From positions 62,001 through 126,000 of the forward strand of contig NZ_CP034145.1 in assembly GCF_003856835.1 (NCBI RefSeq): a DNA stretch of 64,000 nt, given 5' to 3'. The stretch comes from Haloplanus aerogenes. Its GTDB lineage: Archaea; Halobacteriota; Halobacteria; Halobacteriales; Haloferacaceae. The position numbers and the translations under genes were made by a program. The notes beneath the pieces are model-generated. The model saw nothing but the letters and a program-made list of their open reading frames with translations. It was not told the DNA's origin and did not search any database. Positions 50,298 through 58,990 of this stretch are shown here, in pieces; position 1 is the stretch's first letter; each line of letters opens with the position of its first letter.

Positions 50298-51065
50298 ATG
50301 GCGGGTATGCGCGACATTCTCGACGCGGTAGCGAGCGGCGATCTCTCGCCCGCCGAGGCGGAGGCCCGGCTCGTCGGTTACGCGACGACCGACGCCGGGC
50401 GGTTCGACGCCGCACGCGAGCGCCGCCGGGGGATTCCCGAGGCGGTGCTCGCGGACGGCAAGACGCCCGCCGAGGTGGCGTCGATGGCGATGGCGGCACT
50501 GGAGACGACGGGCCGGGTGCTGGTCACCCGAGCCGACGACGCCCACGTCGCGGCCGTCACCGACGACCTGCCGGCGGACGCGACGGTGGACCACGACGAA
50601 CGCGCGCGGACGCTCGTCGTCCACGCCCCCGACTTCGAACCCCCCGACCTCGACGCGACGGTCGCCGTCGTCACCGCGGGTACCTCGGACGCCGCGGCGG
50701 CGGGCGAGGCGACCGTCCTCGCACGTGCCGTCGGCGCGACGGTCGACCGGATCGACGACGTGGGTGTCGCCCACCTCGGTCGGATCGTCGACCACCTCGA
50801 CACCCTCCGGGCGGCCGACGTGGTGGTCGTCGCCGCCGGGCGCGAGGGGGCACTGCCGACGGTCGTCGCCGGCCTGATCGACACGCCGGTGATCGGGCTT
50901 CCCGTGTCGACGGGATACGGCTACGGGGGCGAAGGTGAGTCGGCGCTCGGCAGTATGCTCCAGTCGTGTACCGTCCTCTCGGTCGTCAACGTCGACGACG
51001 GCTTCACCGCAGGCGCACAGGCGGGGTTGATCGCCCGGGCGATCAGCGGCGCGCGCGACGAGTGA
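50298..51065 (+). CDS. larB: Nickel pincer cofactor biosynthesis protein LarB
   Basis: A 255-residue enzyme related to AIR carboxylase (PurE). The N terminus MRDILDAVASGDLSPAEAEA and the C-terminal PurE-like part with AAGREGALPTVVAGLIDTPVIGLPVSTGYG and GSMLQSC match LarB, which carboxylates and hydrolyses nicotinic acid adenine dinucleotide. LarE, the next step but two, is at 41069-41935. A GTG at 50283 could be the true leaderless start, adding five residues. Confidence 0.92.
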   Translation: MAGMRDILDAVASGDLSPAEAEARLVGYATTDAGRFDAARERRRGIPEAVLADGKTPAEVASMAMAALETTGRVLVTRADDAHVAAVTDDLPADATVDHDERARTLVVHAPDFEPPDLDATVAVVTAGTSDAAAAGEATVLARAVGATVDRIDDVGVAHLGRIVDHLDTLRAADVVVVAAGREGALPTVVAGLIDTPVIGLPVSTGYGYGGEGESALGSMLQSCTVLSVVNVDDGFTAGAQAGLIARAISGARDE

Positions 51066-51249
51066 TTGTTTACCGTCGGTCGCCACTTGACGGCAACAGC
51101 CGGAATGATTCGCGACGATCTGTGCGAACTACGCCGGTTCTGTGCGTTTGTTTTGGACGTTCGTGAACTCATCACGCACGCGCGCGATGCCCATTTAGGT
51201 GTGTGTGCCCAACACAGGATCGCCGGCACGGGTGGTAGCCGGCACAATC

Positions 51250-51399
51250 ATGGCACGCTGCGATCACTGTGGGTCTCACGTCTCGGAGCGCTTCGCGCGG
51301 GTGTTCGCCGACGCGAGTGGGCGCATCCTCGCCTGTCCAAGCTGCTCGGCCAACGCCGGCATCGCGGAGGCATCGAGGCGTCGGACCCCAAACGCGTAA
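51250..51399 (+). CDS. Small zinc-finger protein (DUF7563-like)
   Basis: A 49-residue protein with CDHCGSHV (residues 4-11) and CPSCSANAGI near 31-40, two CxxC pairs binding one zinc. The pattern VSERFARVFADxxGRILACPSC is a conserved haloarchaeal microprotein (DUF7563, from memory). Function unknown. The 184 bp before it hold no convincing gene; an in-frame stretch upstream looks random. Confidence 0.75.
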   Translation: MARCDHCGSHVSERFARVFADASGRILACPSCSANAGIAEASRRRTPNA

Positions 51400-51504
51400 C
51401 CACTGCAGCGACGTTCGACCACCACGCGAAGCCACCTTCCACGCACACCGCACCGTGACGGTCGGTCGACGACTATAGGTGCGGCCGGCGTGTCGACCCG
51501 ACGG

Positions 51505-51756
51505 ATGCATTACGTCTACGTCCTCGAGTGTTCGGACGGCTCTTACTACACGGGCTACACGACGGACGTGGAGCGCCGGGTGGCCGAACACGACGCCGGC
51601 GAGGGGGCGAAATACACCCGCGGACGGACGCCGGTCGAACTCGTGCACGTCGAGGAGTACGACACGCGGTCGGCGGCGATGAGCCGCGAACACGCGATCA
51701 AGTCGCTGTCACGGCGGCAGAAAGAAGGGTTGGTCGACAGTGCTACACGCGATTGA
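51505..51756 (+). CDS. GIY-YIG nuclease family protein (UPF0213-like)
   Basis: An 83-residue single-domain protein with the GIY-YIG pattern VYVLECSDGSYYTGYTTDV at the start, then RVAEHDAGEGAKYTRGRTPV and AMSREHAIKSLSRRQK. The conserved Glu (MSREHAIK) is the metal-ligand candidate. Such single-domain members are probably structure-specific nucleases. The ATG at 51505 is chosen because CTATAGG at about 51472 fits a leaderless start there; a GTG at 51490 adds five residues. It overlaps the convergent zinc-ribbon gene by 14 bp. Confidence 0.88.
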   Translation: MHYVYVLECSDGSYYTGYTTDVERRVAEHDAGEGAKYTRGRTPVELVHVEEYDTRSAAMSREHAIKSLSRRQKEGLVDSATRD

Positions 51757-51904
51757 TCTGTCGTACCTCGGTCGACTCGCACGCGGTACACGCCGGATCG
51801 TCGACGCTCGACCCTACATCGAACGTCTCCCCACACGCGTCGCACCGATAGACGATGCGTTCGTCGGCGCTGAACATCGATTTCAGGGTGTCGACGAGTG
51901 ACAT
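51743..51904 (-). CDS. Small zinc-ribbon protein
   Basis: A 53-residue protein: MSLVDTLKSMFSADERIVYR, then CDACGETF and CTACESTEV, two CxxC pairs 17 residues apart, the zinc-ribbon pattern of short haloarchaeal proteins. It overlaps the end of the GIY-YIG gene by 14 bp. Function unknown; read directly from the sequence because of its length. Confidence 0.75.
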   Translation of the reverse strand: MSLVDTLKSMFSADERIVYRCDACGETFDVGSSVDDPACTACESTEVRQINRV

Positions 51905-52076
51905 ACGTCTCCCCCCAGTTTGGGGCTACTGTGTCACCACCTAACATGGTTTCGCTCGGTTCGTAGAAGTGAACGTTCGTCCATCACACCCGACCAGTCG
52001 GGCGATCGTGGGTGACGACGGGGCGGTGCCAGCGGACGACGCCCACCTTTTTCTCGCCCGCAGGGGATGGGAGCGT

Positions 52077-53444
52077 ATGGACGCCATCTCCTTCGGCACC
52101 GACGGGTGGCGCGCCCGTCTGGACACCTTCACCGACGAGCGGGTGCGGATGGTCGGACAGGCGGTCGCGGACTATCTCGCCGACACCGGCCACGACGCCC
52201 CGGTCGCCGTCGGCTACGACGCGCGGGCCACCTCCGAGGGGTTCGCGGAGTCGCTCGCCGATGTCCTCGCAGCCAACGGGTTCGACGTCCTCCTACCCGA
52301 GCGGGACTGCCCGACGCCCGTGGTCGCGTGGGGAATCGTCGACCGCGATCTCGCCGGCGCACTCATGGTCACCGCCTCGCACAACCCACCGGAGTACAAC
52401 GGCGTGAAGTTCCTCCCCGCCGACGGCGCGCCGGCGCTCCCCGACGTGACCGACGCCATCGAGGAACGCCTCGCGGAACCGCGCGCTGATGGCCCGCGCG
52501 GATCGGTCGAGCGCGTGAATCTGGTCGACTCCCACGCCGCGCAGGCCCGGGAACTGGTCGGGCCGGACTGCGAGGGGCTGACCGTCGTCTACGACGCCAT
52601 GCACGGGAGCGGGCGGGGCGTCACCGACGCCCTCCTCGAATCGGCGGGCACGACGGTTATCTGCCGGCGCTGTGAGCGGGACACCTCGTTCGGCGGGGGG
52701 TCGCCCGAACCCAGCGCCGACCATCTCGCCGGCCTCGTCGACGCCGTCGAGGCCCACGACGCCGACCTCGGCATCGCGAACGACGGCGACGCCGACCGCC
52801 TCGCCGTCGTCACCCCCGAGCGGGGCTTTCTCGACGAGAACCTGTTTTTCGCCGCCATCTACGACGAGTTGCTCGAAGACGACTCGGGGCCGGCAGTGCG
52901 GACCGTCTCGACCACGTTCCTGATCGACCGGATCGCCGCCGCCCACGGTGAGGACGTGATCGAGACGGCGGTCGGGTTCAAGTGGGTCGCGGAGGCGATG
53001 GTGGAACACGACGCGTTGATGGGCGGCGAGGAGTCCGGCGGCTTCTCCATCCGCGGGCACGTCCCCGAGAAGGACGGGGTGTTGATGGCACTGGTCGCGG
53101 CCGACGCGGCGGCGGCCGAACCGCTCGACCACCGGGTCGACCGCTTGCTCGACACCCACGGCGACATCGTCGCCGACAAGGTGAGCGTCGACTGCCCGGA
53201 CGACCGGAAGGACGCGGTCGTCGACGCGCTCGGTAATACCATCCCCGACGAAGTCGCCGGCGAAGGCGTGGAGAAAGTCGTCACGCTCGACGGCTTCAAA
53301 CTCCTCCTGACGGACGGGTCGTGGCTCCTCGTCCGTCCCAGCGGCACCGAACCGAAGATGCGAGTGTACGCCGAGGCCGGGAGCCGCGAGCGGGTCGACG
53401 AACTGCTCGCCGCCGGGCGCGACCTGGTCGAAAGCCACCTGTAG
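52077..53444 (+). CDS. Phosphoglucomutase/phosphomannomutase family enzyme
   Basis: A 455-residue alpha-D-phosphohexomutase. The N-terminal FGTDGWRA, catalytic-Ser loop TASHNPPEYNG, metal-binding DGDADRLAVV, sugar-binding GGEESGG and phosphate-binding RPSGTEPKMRVY are all present. It interconverts hexose 1- and 6-phosphates (glucose, mannose or glucosamine), feeding surface glycans. The ATG at 52077 gives the usual start MDAISFGTDGWRARL; longer in-frame starts at 51969 are unlikely. The upstream gap of 172 bp shows a CCCC/GGGG hairpin near 51911. Confidence 0.94.
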   Translation: MDAISFGTDGWRARLDTFTDERVRMVGQAVADYLADTGHDAPVAVGYDARATSEGFAESLADVLAANGFDVLLPERDCPTPVVAWGIVDRDLAGALMVTASHNPPEYNGVKFLPADGAPALPDVTDAIEERLAEPRADGPRGSVERVNLVDSHAAQARELVGPDCEGLTVVYDAMHGSGRGVTDALLESAGTTVICRRCERDTSFGGGSPEPSADHLAGLVDAVEAHDADLGIANDGDADRLAVVTPERGFLDENLFFAAIYDELLEDDSGPAVRTVSTTFLIDRIAAAHGEDVIETAVGFKWVAEAMVEHDALMGGEESGGFSIRGHVPEKDGVLMALVAADAAAAEPLDHRVDRLLDTHGDIVADKVSVDCPDDRKDAVVDALGNTIPDEVAGEGVEKVVTLDGFKLLLTDGSWLLVRPSGTEPKMRVYAEAGSRERVDELLAAGRDLVESHL

Positions 53445-53481
53445 TCGAAGCGTCCATAGTCCTCCGCACGGAGTATCGGAT

Positions 53482-53526
53482 ATGAGCGGCACTGGCACGC
53501 GAAGTCGGATGGAGGTGATCGCTTGA
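53482..53526 (+). CDS. Possible 14-codon leader ORF with TTGA junction
   Basis: ATG at 53482 reads 14 codons and ends at TGA 53524-53526, which overlaps the TTG (53523) start of the membrane protein as TTGA. A TATGAG context and no clear SD are seen. Like the case at 18266, the exact stop/start overlap suggests translational coupling of a rare start codon. Coincidence cannot be excluded. Confidence 0.25.
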   Translation: MSGTGTRSRMEVIA

Positions 53527-54221
53527 GCGAAGCGTACGGCCCGCTGTCGCGGGTGCGACGGGTCCTCCTCGCGGAGACGGCGGCGATCCGGTGGTGGAGC
53601 CTCGTCATCGCCGCCGAACTCGCCCTCGTCGCCGCGTACGTCGCCGCGACGGACGTGATAATCACCGAACCGCGATACGTTATCTACCCGTTCGTCTGGA
53701 TCAACGTCGGCCTGTGGGCGATGATCCGCACCGACCTCCCGGGCGTCGAGGGGCGCCAGCGCACCATCGCCACCGCGCTGGCCGGGGGCTACCTCCTCCT
53801 GCTCTCGTGGGCGGGCGGCATCCTCCTCCTCGGCCTCTCCGGCCCCCTCCCCGGCGGCGCCGTCTCCTCGATCCACTGGAACATCCCCGGCTGGGGACCG
53901 ACCGTCATCGTCGGCACGCCGCGGGTTCGGCTGTCGATCATCCCGTTCAAACTCGTCGGCTACGTGGCGATGACCTACCTCGTTTACGCCCGCTTGCTCG
54001 ACGCGACGCGGGCGGTGCTCTCGGGCGTCCTCGGCCTCGTCTCCTGTGTCGGCTGTACGTTCTCCATCCTCCTCCCCCTGATCGGCGCGACCACGCTGTT
54101 CGGGTCGACGCTGACCGGCCTGTCGTGGGACCTCTCGACGGTCGTCTTCCTCGTCACCGTCGCCCTCCTCTACTGGGCCGACGAGGTGGGCGCGGCCGTC
54201 TCGCGGCGGCTAGACCTCTAA
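53523..54221 (+). CDS. Haloarchaeal polytopic membrane protein (TTG start)
   Basis: A 232-residue protein with seven hydrophobic segments, for example WWSLVIAAELALVAAYVAAT (23-42) and LAGGYLLLLSWAGGILLLGL (about 85-104). A CVGC pair (LVSCVGCTFSILLPL) lies in a membrane segment and could bind a metal or form a disulfide. The TTG at 53523 is the first usable start after the phosphohexomutase and forms a TTGA overlap with the mini-ORF. The family is unknown to me. It overlaps the convergent SAMP2-GNAT gene by 12 bp. Confidence 0.75.
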   Translation: MSEAYGPLSRVRRVLLAETAAIRWWSLVIAAELALVAAYVAATDVIITEPRYVIYPFVWINVGLWAMIRTDLPGVEGRQRTIATALAGGYLLLLSWAGGILLLGLSGPLPGGAVSSIHWNIPGWGPTVIVGTPRVRLSIIPFKLVGYVAMTYLVYARLLDATRAVLSGVLGLVSCVGCTFSILLPLIGATTLFGSTLTGLSWDLSTVVFLVTVALLYWADEVGAAVSRRLDL

Positions 54222-54797
54222 ACGGCCACAAAACCGTTCCTCGTCATCCTCGACGGCCTCGATGTCGAATCCCAGCGACTCGTAGAAGGGTCGCACGGCC
54301 GGGTCGAACTCCGCGACGAGACGACCCCGGTCGTCGAGGGCCTGCGACACCAGCGCCGTGCCGACGCCCCGGTCACGGTAGCGTCGCCGGGTCGCCACCG
54401 CGGTCACGCGGTCGCCGTCGCGGACGAGGGCGCCGACCGGTCGGCCCGAAATCGTCGCCACCAGCACCGCGCCGTCGTCGATACACTCGCGCACCGTCTC
54501 GGCGTCGGCCGAGAGCATCGCGCCGTCGACGAGACGCATCACGTCGAGGTGATCGTCGGGACGGGCGCGGCGGACGGTGACGGCCGCCTCGGCCGCGCCG
54601 CCCTTGACCAGTCGGAGCACCCGGACCCGGTCGGCGTCGACCCGGCGGTCCTCGGGGACCGGCGTGTCGTCGACGAGGACGGTCGCCTCGTGAGGGCTGA
54701 ACTCGAGGGCGGCGAGCAGGTCGCCGTAGGTGGCGTCGGCGTCGAGACGGAGGTCCCGCGTCCCCTCGCCCACCACCTCAGCACGCACCGTCGGCAT
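54210..54797 (-). CDS. Fusion of a SAMP2-like ubiquitin-fold domain to a GNAT acetyltransferase
   Basis: A 195-residue protein of two parts. Residues 1-67 match small archaeal modifier SAMP2: beta-grasp pattern MPTVRAEVVGEGTRDLRL, ATYGDLLAALEFSPHEATV, LVDDTPVPEDRRV and the end VRVLRLVKGG, a di-glycine at 66-67, as in the 66-residue Haloferax SAMP2. With no stop, the frame continues through AAEAA into a GNAT domain (about 73-195): acetyl-CoA loop RDRGVGTA (141-148) and FYESLGF (171-177). SAMP2 is both a protein modifier and the sulfur carrier for tRNA thiolation, functions that need a free GG end. Here it is internal, so cleavage after GG or loss of conjugation must apply. The ATG at 54797 is chosen (standard SAMP2 start). 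Confidence 0.85.
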   Translation of the reverse strand: MPTVRAEVVGEGTRDLRLDADATYGDLLAALEFSPHEATVLVDDTPVPEDRRVDADRVRVLRLVKGGAAEAAVTVRRARPDDHLDVMRLVDGAMLSADAETVRECIDDGAVLVATISGRPVGALVRDGDRVTAVATRRRYRDRGVGTALVSQALDDRGRLVAEFDPAVRPFYESLGFDIEAVEDDEERFCGRLEV

Positions 54798-54879
54798 GGG
54801 CGGAGGAAGCGGGCGGACAGCCCTGAACCTTCCGACCCTCGCCACGCGAGTTTTTGTCATCGAGCCATACACTACGGAT

Positions 54880-55200
54880 ATGCCCCTCCGGAACCGCGAC
54901 GGGACCGCCGTCGACGCCGTCCCCTTCCTCGTCGTGACGGCGATGGCCGTCCTCGTCTGTTTCTCCTTCGGGCCAATCTACGCCATCGCCATCGGACTGG
55001 AGGGCCCGGCGGTGTTCGGTCTCCCGACGGTCGCCTGCGTCGCGACCGTCGGCGTCGCCTACCACCGTCTCGTCCACACGGCTCGACCGGAAATACGGGG
55101 CGAGGTACCGGCCGAACAACGCCTCCGTGGGCTGTTCTACGCCGCCATCGTGGGGACAGCGGTGCTGGTTGCCCTGTCCCTCCCGCTTTTGGTGCGGTGA
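54880..55200 (+). CDS. Small haloarchaeal membrane protein
   Basis: A 106-residue protein with three hydrophobic segments (about 13-37, 42-62 and 84-104) and a short charged loop (RPEIRGEVPAEQRLR). It diverges from the SAMP2-GNAT gene, with 82 bp between starts. No family recognised. It is followed 16 bp later by the SRPBCC-like gene, so an operon is likely. Confidence 0.65.
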   Translation: MPLRNRDGTAVDAVPFLVVTAMAVLVCFSFGPIYAIAIGLEGPAVFGLPTVACVATVGVAYHRLVHTARPEIRGEVPAEQRLRGLFYAAIVGTAVLVALSLPLLVR

Positions 55201-55216
55201 CCCGAACGCCGGGACG

Positions 55217-55627
55217 ATGCGCGAGGTCGAGGTCTCACGGTTCGTCCAAGCGACGCCAGCGACGGTCGAACGCGTCCTGACGCCAACCACGGTCGTCGAG
55301 AGCGAGGGAAGCTTCACCGTTCGAGACGTGACCGAGACGGACGACGGAACGCTCGTCACGGCGGGCGCGCGGGGACTGGAACTCACCCTCCGGTTCGAGG
55401 AACGCCCGAACGGACTCCACTACACACAGGCGGGGTCGGCGGGGCCGTTCGACGCCATGACGACCGATCTGACCGTCGAGGCGGAGAACGAGGGGTCGCG
55501 CGTGACCGCGCGGTCGGCGGTGAGTCTCGGACTCCCCCTGCCGGCGTTGACCGATCGACTGGCGACGTGGAAACGCCGGGGCGAACTGAACCGCCTGCTC
55601 GATGCACTGGCGGAGGCGGCGACCTGA
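55217..55627 (+). CDS. SRPBCC-like (polyketide cyclase fold) protein
   Basis: A 136-residue protein starting MREVEVSRFVQATPATVERV, followed by strands rich in Thr/Val (SFTVRDVTETDDGTLVTAGA) and a C-terminal helix (LPALTDRLATWKRRGELNRL), the layout of SRPBCC lipid- or small-molecule-binding domains. Ligand unknown. It is part of a chain of small genes from 54880 to 56153. Confidence 0.7.
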   Translation: MREVEVSRFVQATPATVERVLTPTTVVESEGSFTVRDVTETDDGTLVTAGARGLELTLRFEERPNGLHYTQAGSAGPFDAMTTDLTVEAENEGSRVTARSAVSLGLPLPALTDRLATWKRRGELNRLLDALAEAAT

Positions 55628-55652
55628 AGTATCCGGCGACCCACAGACACCT

Positions 55653-55856
55653 ATGGACTGGCGGGACCTCGTGACCATCGCTCTCGCCGGCGTCTTCGGG
55701 ATGCTGGGAGGGGTCTTCGGCCCGGTCGGCATCGTCGCCGGTATCGTCGTCGGGGCGGCCATCGGCGCGCGGTGGGCCGCCCGCTCCGACCGTCTCGAAG
55801 CTCTCGAACGCCGGGTCGCGGAACTCGAATCCGCGCCCGACGACGACGAGATGTGA
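55653..55856 (+). CDS. Small membrane protein with coiled-coil tail
   Basis: A 67-residue protein: a hydrophobic glycine-rich segment (about 7-40, LVTIALAGVFGMLGGVFGPV onward) and then a helical charged tail (RSDRLEALERRVAELESA) with a heptad pattern typical of a short coiled coil. It may anchor or oligomerise at the membrane. Family not recognised. Confidence 0.6.
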   Translation: MDWRDLVTIALAGVFGMLGGVFGPVGIVAGIVVGAAIGARWAARSDRLEALERRVAELESAPDDDEM

Positions 55857-55931
55857 GCGGCTGCGAGCGCCCGTGCGCCATCCGCGGACAACTGACCGAG
55901 TCTTTACCTGTCGGCGCTCGGACCGTCTACC

Positions 55932-56149
55932 ATGGGACTGTTCAGCACGATCACCGACACGCTCAAGGCCTCCTCGTCGTCGACGAACCGCGGCGACGGC
56001 ACGAGCGAGTCGAAGGGGGCGTACTGGTGTCACGACTGTAGCGAGCGAATCCTCGATACGAAGGTAGACGGCGACGACACCCCGGCGTGTCCGGCCTGCG
56101 GCGAGCCGATGGAGTTCGAGCGCTCGCCCGGGTCGACCGGGTGTGCCTG

Positions 56150-56153
<4 letters not shown>
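55932..56153 (+). CDS. Small zinc-ribbon protein
   Basis: A 73-residue protein starting MGLFSTITDTLKAS. CHDC (33-36) and CPAC (53-56) are the ribbon pairs; two extra Cys lie in the C-terminal GCAC. The stop overlaps that of the convergent CobW gene by CTAG. Function unknown. Confidence 0.72.
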
Positions 56154-57529
<1,376 letters not shown>

Positions 57530-57628
57530 GGTGACACGTCGGGCGGACGCCCATTTAAGCCCGCGGACGTGCGACCAGTGCGACCGACCGACGACACCCT
57601 TTTCTCTACGCCGCCGGGAGACGAGGGT

Positions 57629-57925
57629 ATGGATCTCGCGGAACGGATCGAGCGCTTCCGGCGGGTCGCCATGGAGTGGCTCCGTGGCCTGTATCACGGC
57701 CTGGTGACCCACCCGGCGTACGAGAAAATCGAGAAGGAAGCCGAGGATCAGGAGGACACCTTCATGCTCGCGTGTTTCCCCGACGCCTTCGGCATCCCGA
57801 GTCCGGTGTCGTACTACACGGCCGAACTCCTCCCGTATCTCGAAGACGAGTTCGAGGCGTGGGAGCGTCGGATGTGGAATCGGGGCTCGCTGCTCGAACG
57901 CAAGGGCGAACAGTACCACTTCTGA
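57629..57925 (+). CDS. Conserved 98-residue protein coupled to ArsA/Get3
   Basis: A 98-residue soluble protein. MDLAERIERFRRVAMEWLRGLYHGL, DQEDTFMLACFPDAFGIPSP and ELLPYLEDEFEAWERRMWNR are regular features; helical and acidic. Its stop overlaps the ArsA ATG as TGATG (57923-57927), implying translational coupling. I do not recognise the family. A partner of the ArsA/Get3 ATPase is a fair inference. Confidence 0.72.
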   Translation: MDLAERIERFRRVAMEWLRGLYHGLVTHPAYEKIEKEAEDQEDTFMLACFPDAFGIPSPVSYYTAELLPYLEDEFEAWERRMWNRGSLLERKGEQYHF

Positions 57926-58875
57926 TGGAGCGCTTCGTCTTCTTCGGCGGCAAGGGTGGCGTGGGCAAGACGACGATGTCGAGCGCCTACGGCCTGAAAT
58001 GTGCGCGGTCGGGGCTGGAGACGCTGATCGTCTCGACCGACCCCGCCCACAGCACCGCCGACGTGTTCGATCAGGAGTTCGACGACGAACCCCGCCCGGT
58101 GCAGGGGATCGACAACCTCAGCGTCATGGAAATCGACCCCGACGAGGAACTCGAACGGCACCTGATGGAGACGAAGCGGGCCATGGGCGATCAGGTGAGT
58201 CCGGCGATGGTCAACGAAATCGACCGACAGATCGAGATGGCCCACCAGACACCGGGCGCCTACGAGGCGGCGCTGTTCGACCGCTTCATCGACGTGATGC
58301 GCGATGCCGACCCCTACGACCGGATCGTCTTCGACACCTCGCCCACGGGTGGCACGCTCCGCCTCCTGAGTCTCCCGAAATTCCTGCATGGGTGGGTCGA
58401 ACGCCTCCTCCACAAGCGCCAGCAGAGCGTCAAACTGTTCGAACGGGCGGCCATCGGCAACCAGGAGCCCCGGCGGATGATGGAGGGCGACCCCATCATC
58501 GCCCGCCTGCAGGAGCGCAAGGAGATGTTCGAGTTCGCGAATGAGACGTTGCAGGAGGAGGCGGCGTTCTACCTCGTCGTCAATCCCGACCAACTGTCGA
58601 TCCGCGAGACGCGACGAGCCATCGACGGCCTCGCGGACCACGGCCTGACCGTGCGGGGGCTAGCGGTGAACAAACTGACGCCGGAACCCGACGACGACGA
58701 GAACGGCCGCGGGGGCCGATTCCTCAGGGAACGGGTGGCGACCGAACGCGAACGCCTCGAAGAACTCCACGGGACGTTCGATCCGCCGGTGGTCGCGGAA
58801 ATCGAAACCCGCGTCAGAGAGGTGAAGGGGTCGCTACTCGACGAGGTGGCCGCCGAACTCGACGTGGCCGTGTAG
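57925..58875 (+). CDS. ArsA/Get3 family P-loop ATPase
   Basis: A 316-residue ATPase with the deviant Walker A GGKGGVGKTT (8-17), switch segments STDPAHSTADVF and FDTSPTGGTLRLLSLP, and the A-loop-like NPDQLSIRETRR and AVNKLTP segments. Arsenite ATPases have two such halves; this is a single half like Get3, which guides tail-anchored proteins to the membrane. The CxxC dimer motif of Get3 is not obvious. It is co-translated with the 98-residue protein. Confidence 0.9.
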   Translation: MERFVFFGGKGGVGKTTMSSAYGLKCARSGLETLIVSTDPAHSTADVFDQEFDDEPRPVQGIDNLSVMEIDPDEELERHLMETKRAMGDQVSPAMVNEIDRQIEMAHQTPGAYEAALFDRFIDVMRDADPYDRIVFDTSPTGGTLRLLSLPKFLHGWVERLLHKRQQSVKLFERAAIGNQEPRRMMEGDPIIARLQERKEMFEFANETLQEEAAFYLVVNPDQLSIRETRRAIDGLADHGLTVRGLAVNKLTPEPDDDENGRGGRFLRERVATERERLEELHGTFDPPVVAEIETRVREVKGSLLDEVAAELDVAV

Positions 58876-58948
58876 CACCGGTAGCTGATGGGTTTTTGAC
58901 ACGCTCGCGCCCCGGGCCCGTGCGTGTCGGGTGGGCAGATGCCCAACG

Positions 58949-58958
58949 TTTAAGTAAT
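58949..58958 (+). promoter_or_regulatory. TATA region of the CstA-like gene
   Basis: TTTAAGTAAT is centred about 38 bp before the ATG at 58991, giving a start point near 58978 and a short leader. A run of T follows at 58961. Confidence 0.5.
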
Positions 58959-58990
58959 AATTTTTCGTGATTCCACATTGGGTCACACAC

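Noticed and set aside
51066-51249. Coding gene in the 184-bp gap after larB
   Set aside because: The frame starting at 51104 runs on through the zinc-finger gene in another frame and shows no family pattern.
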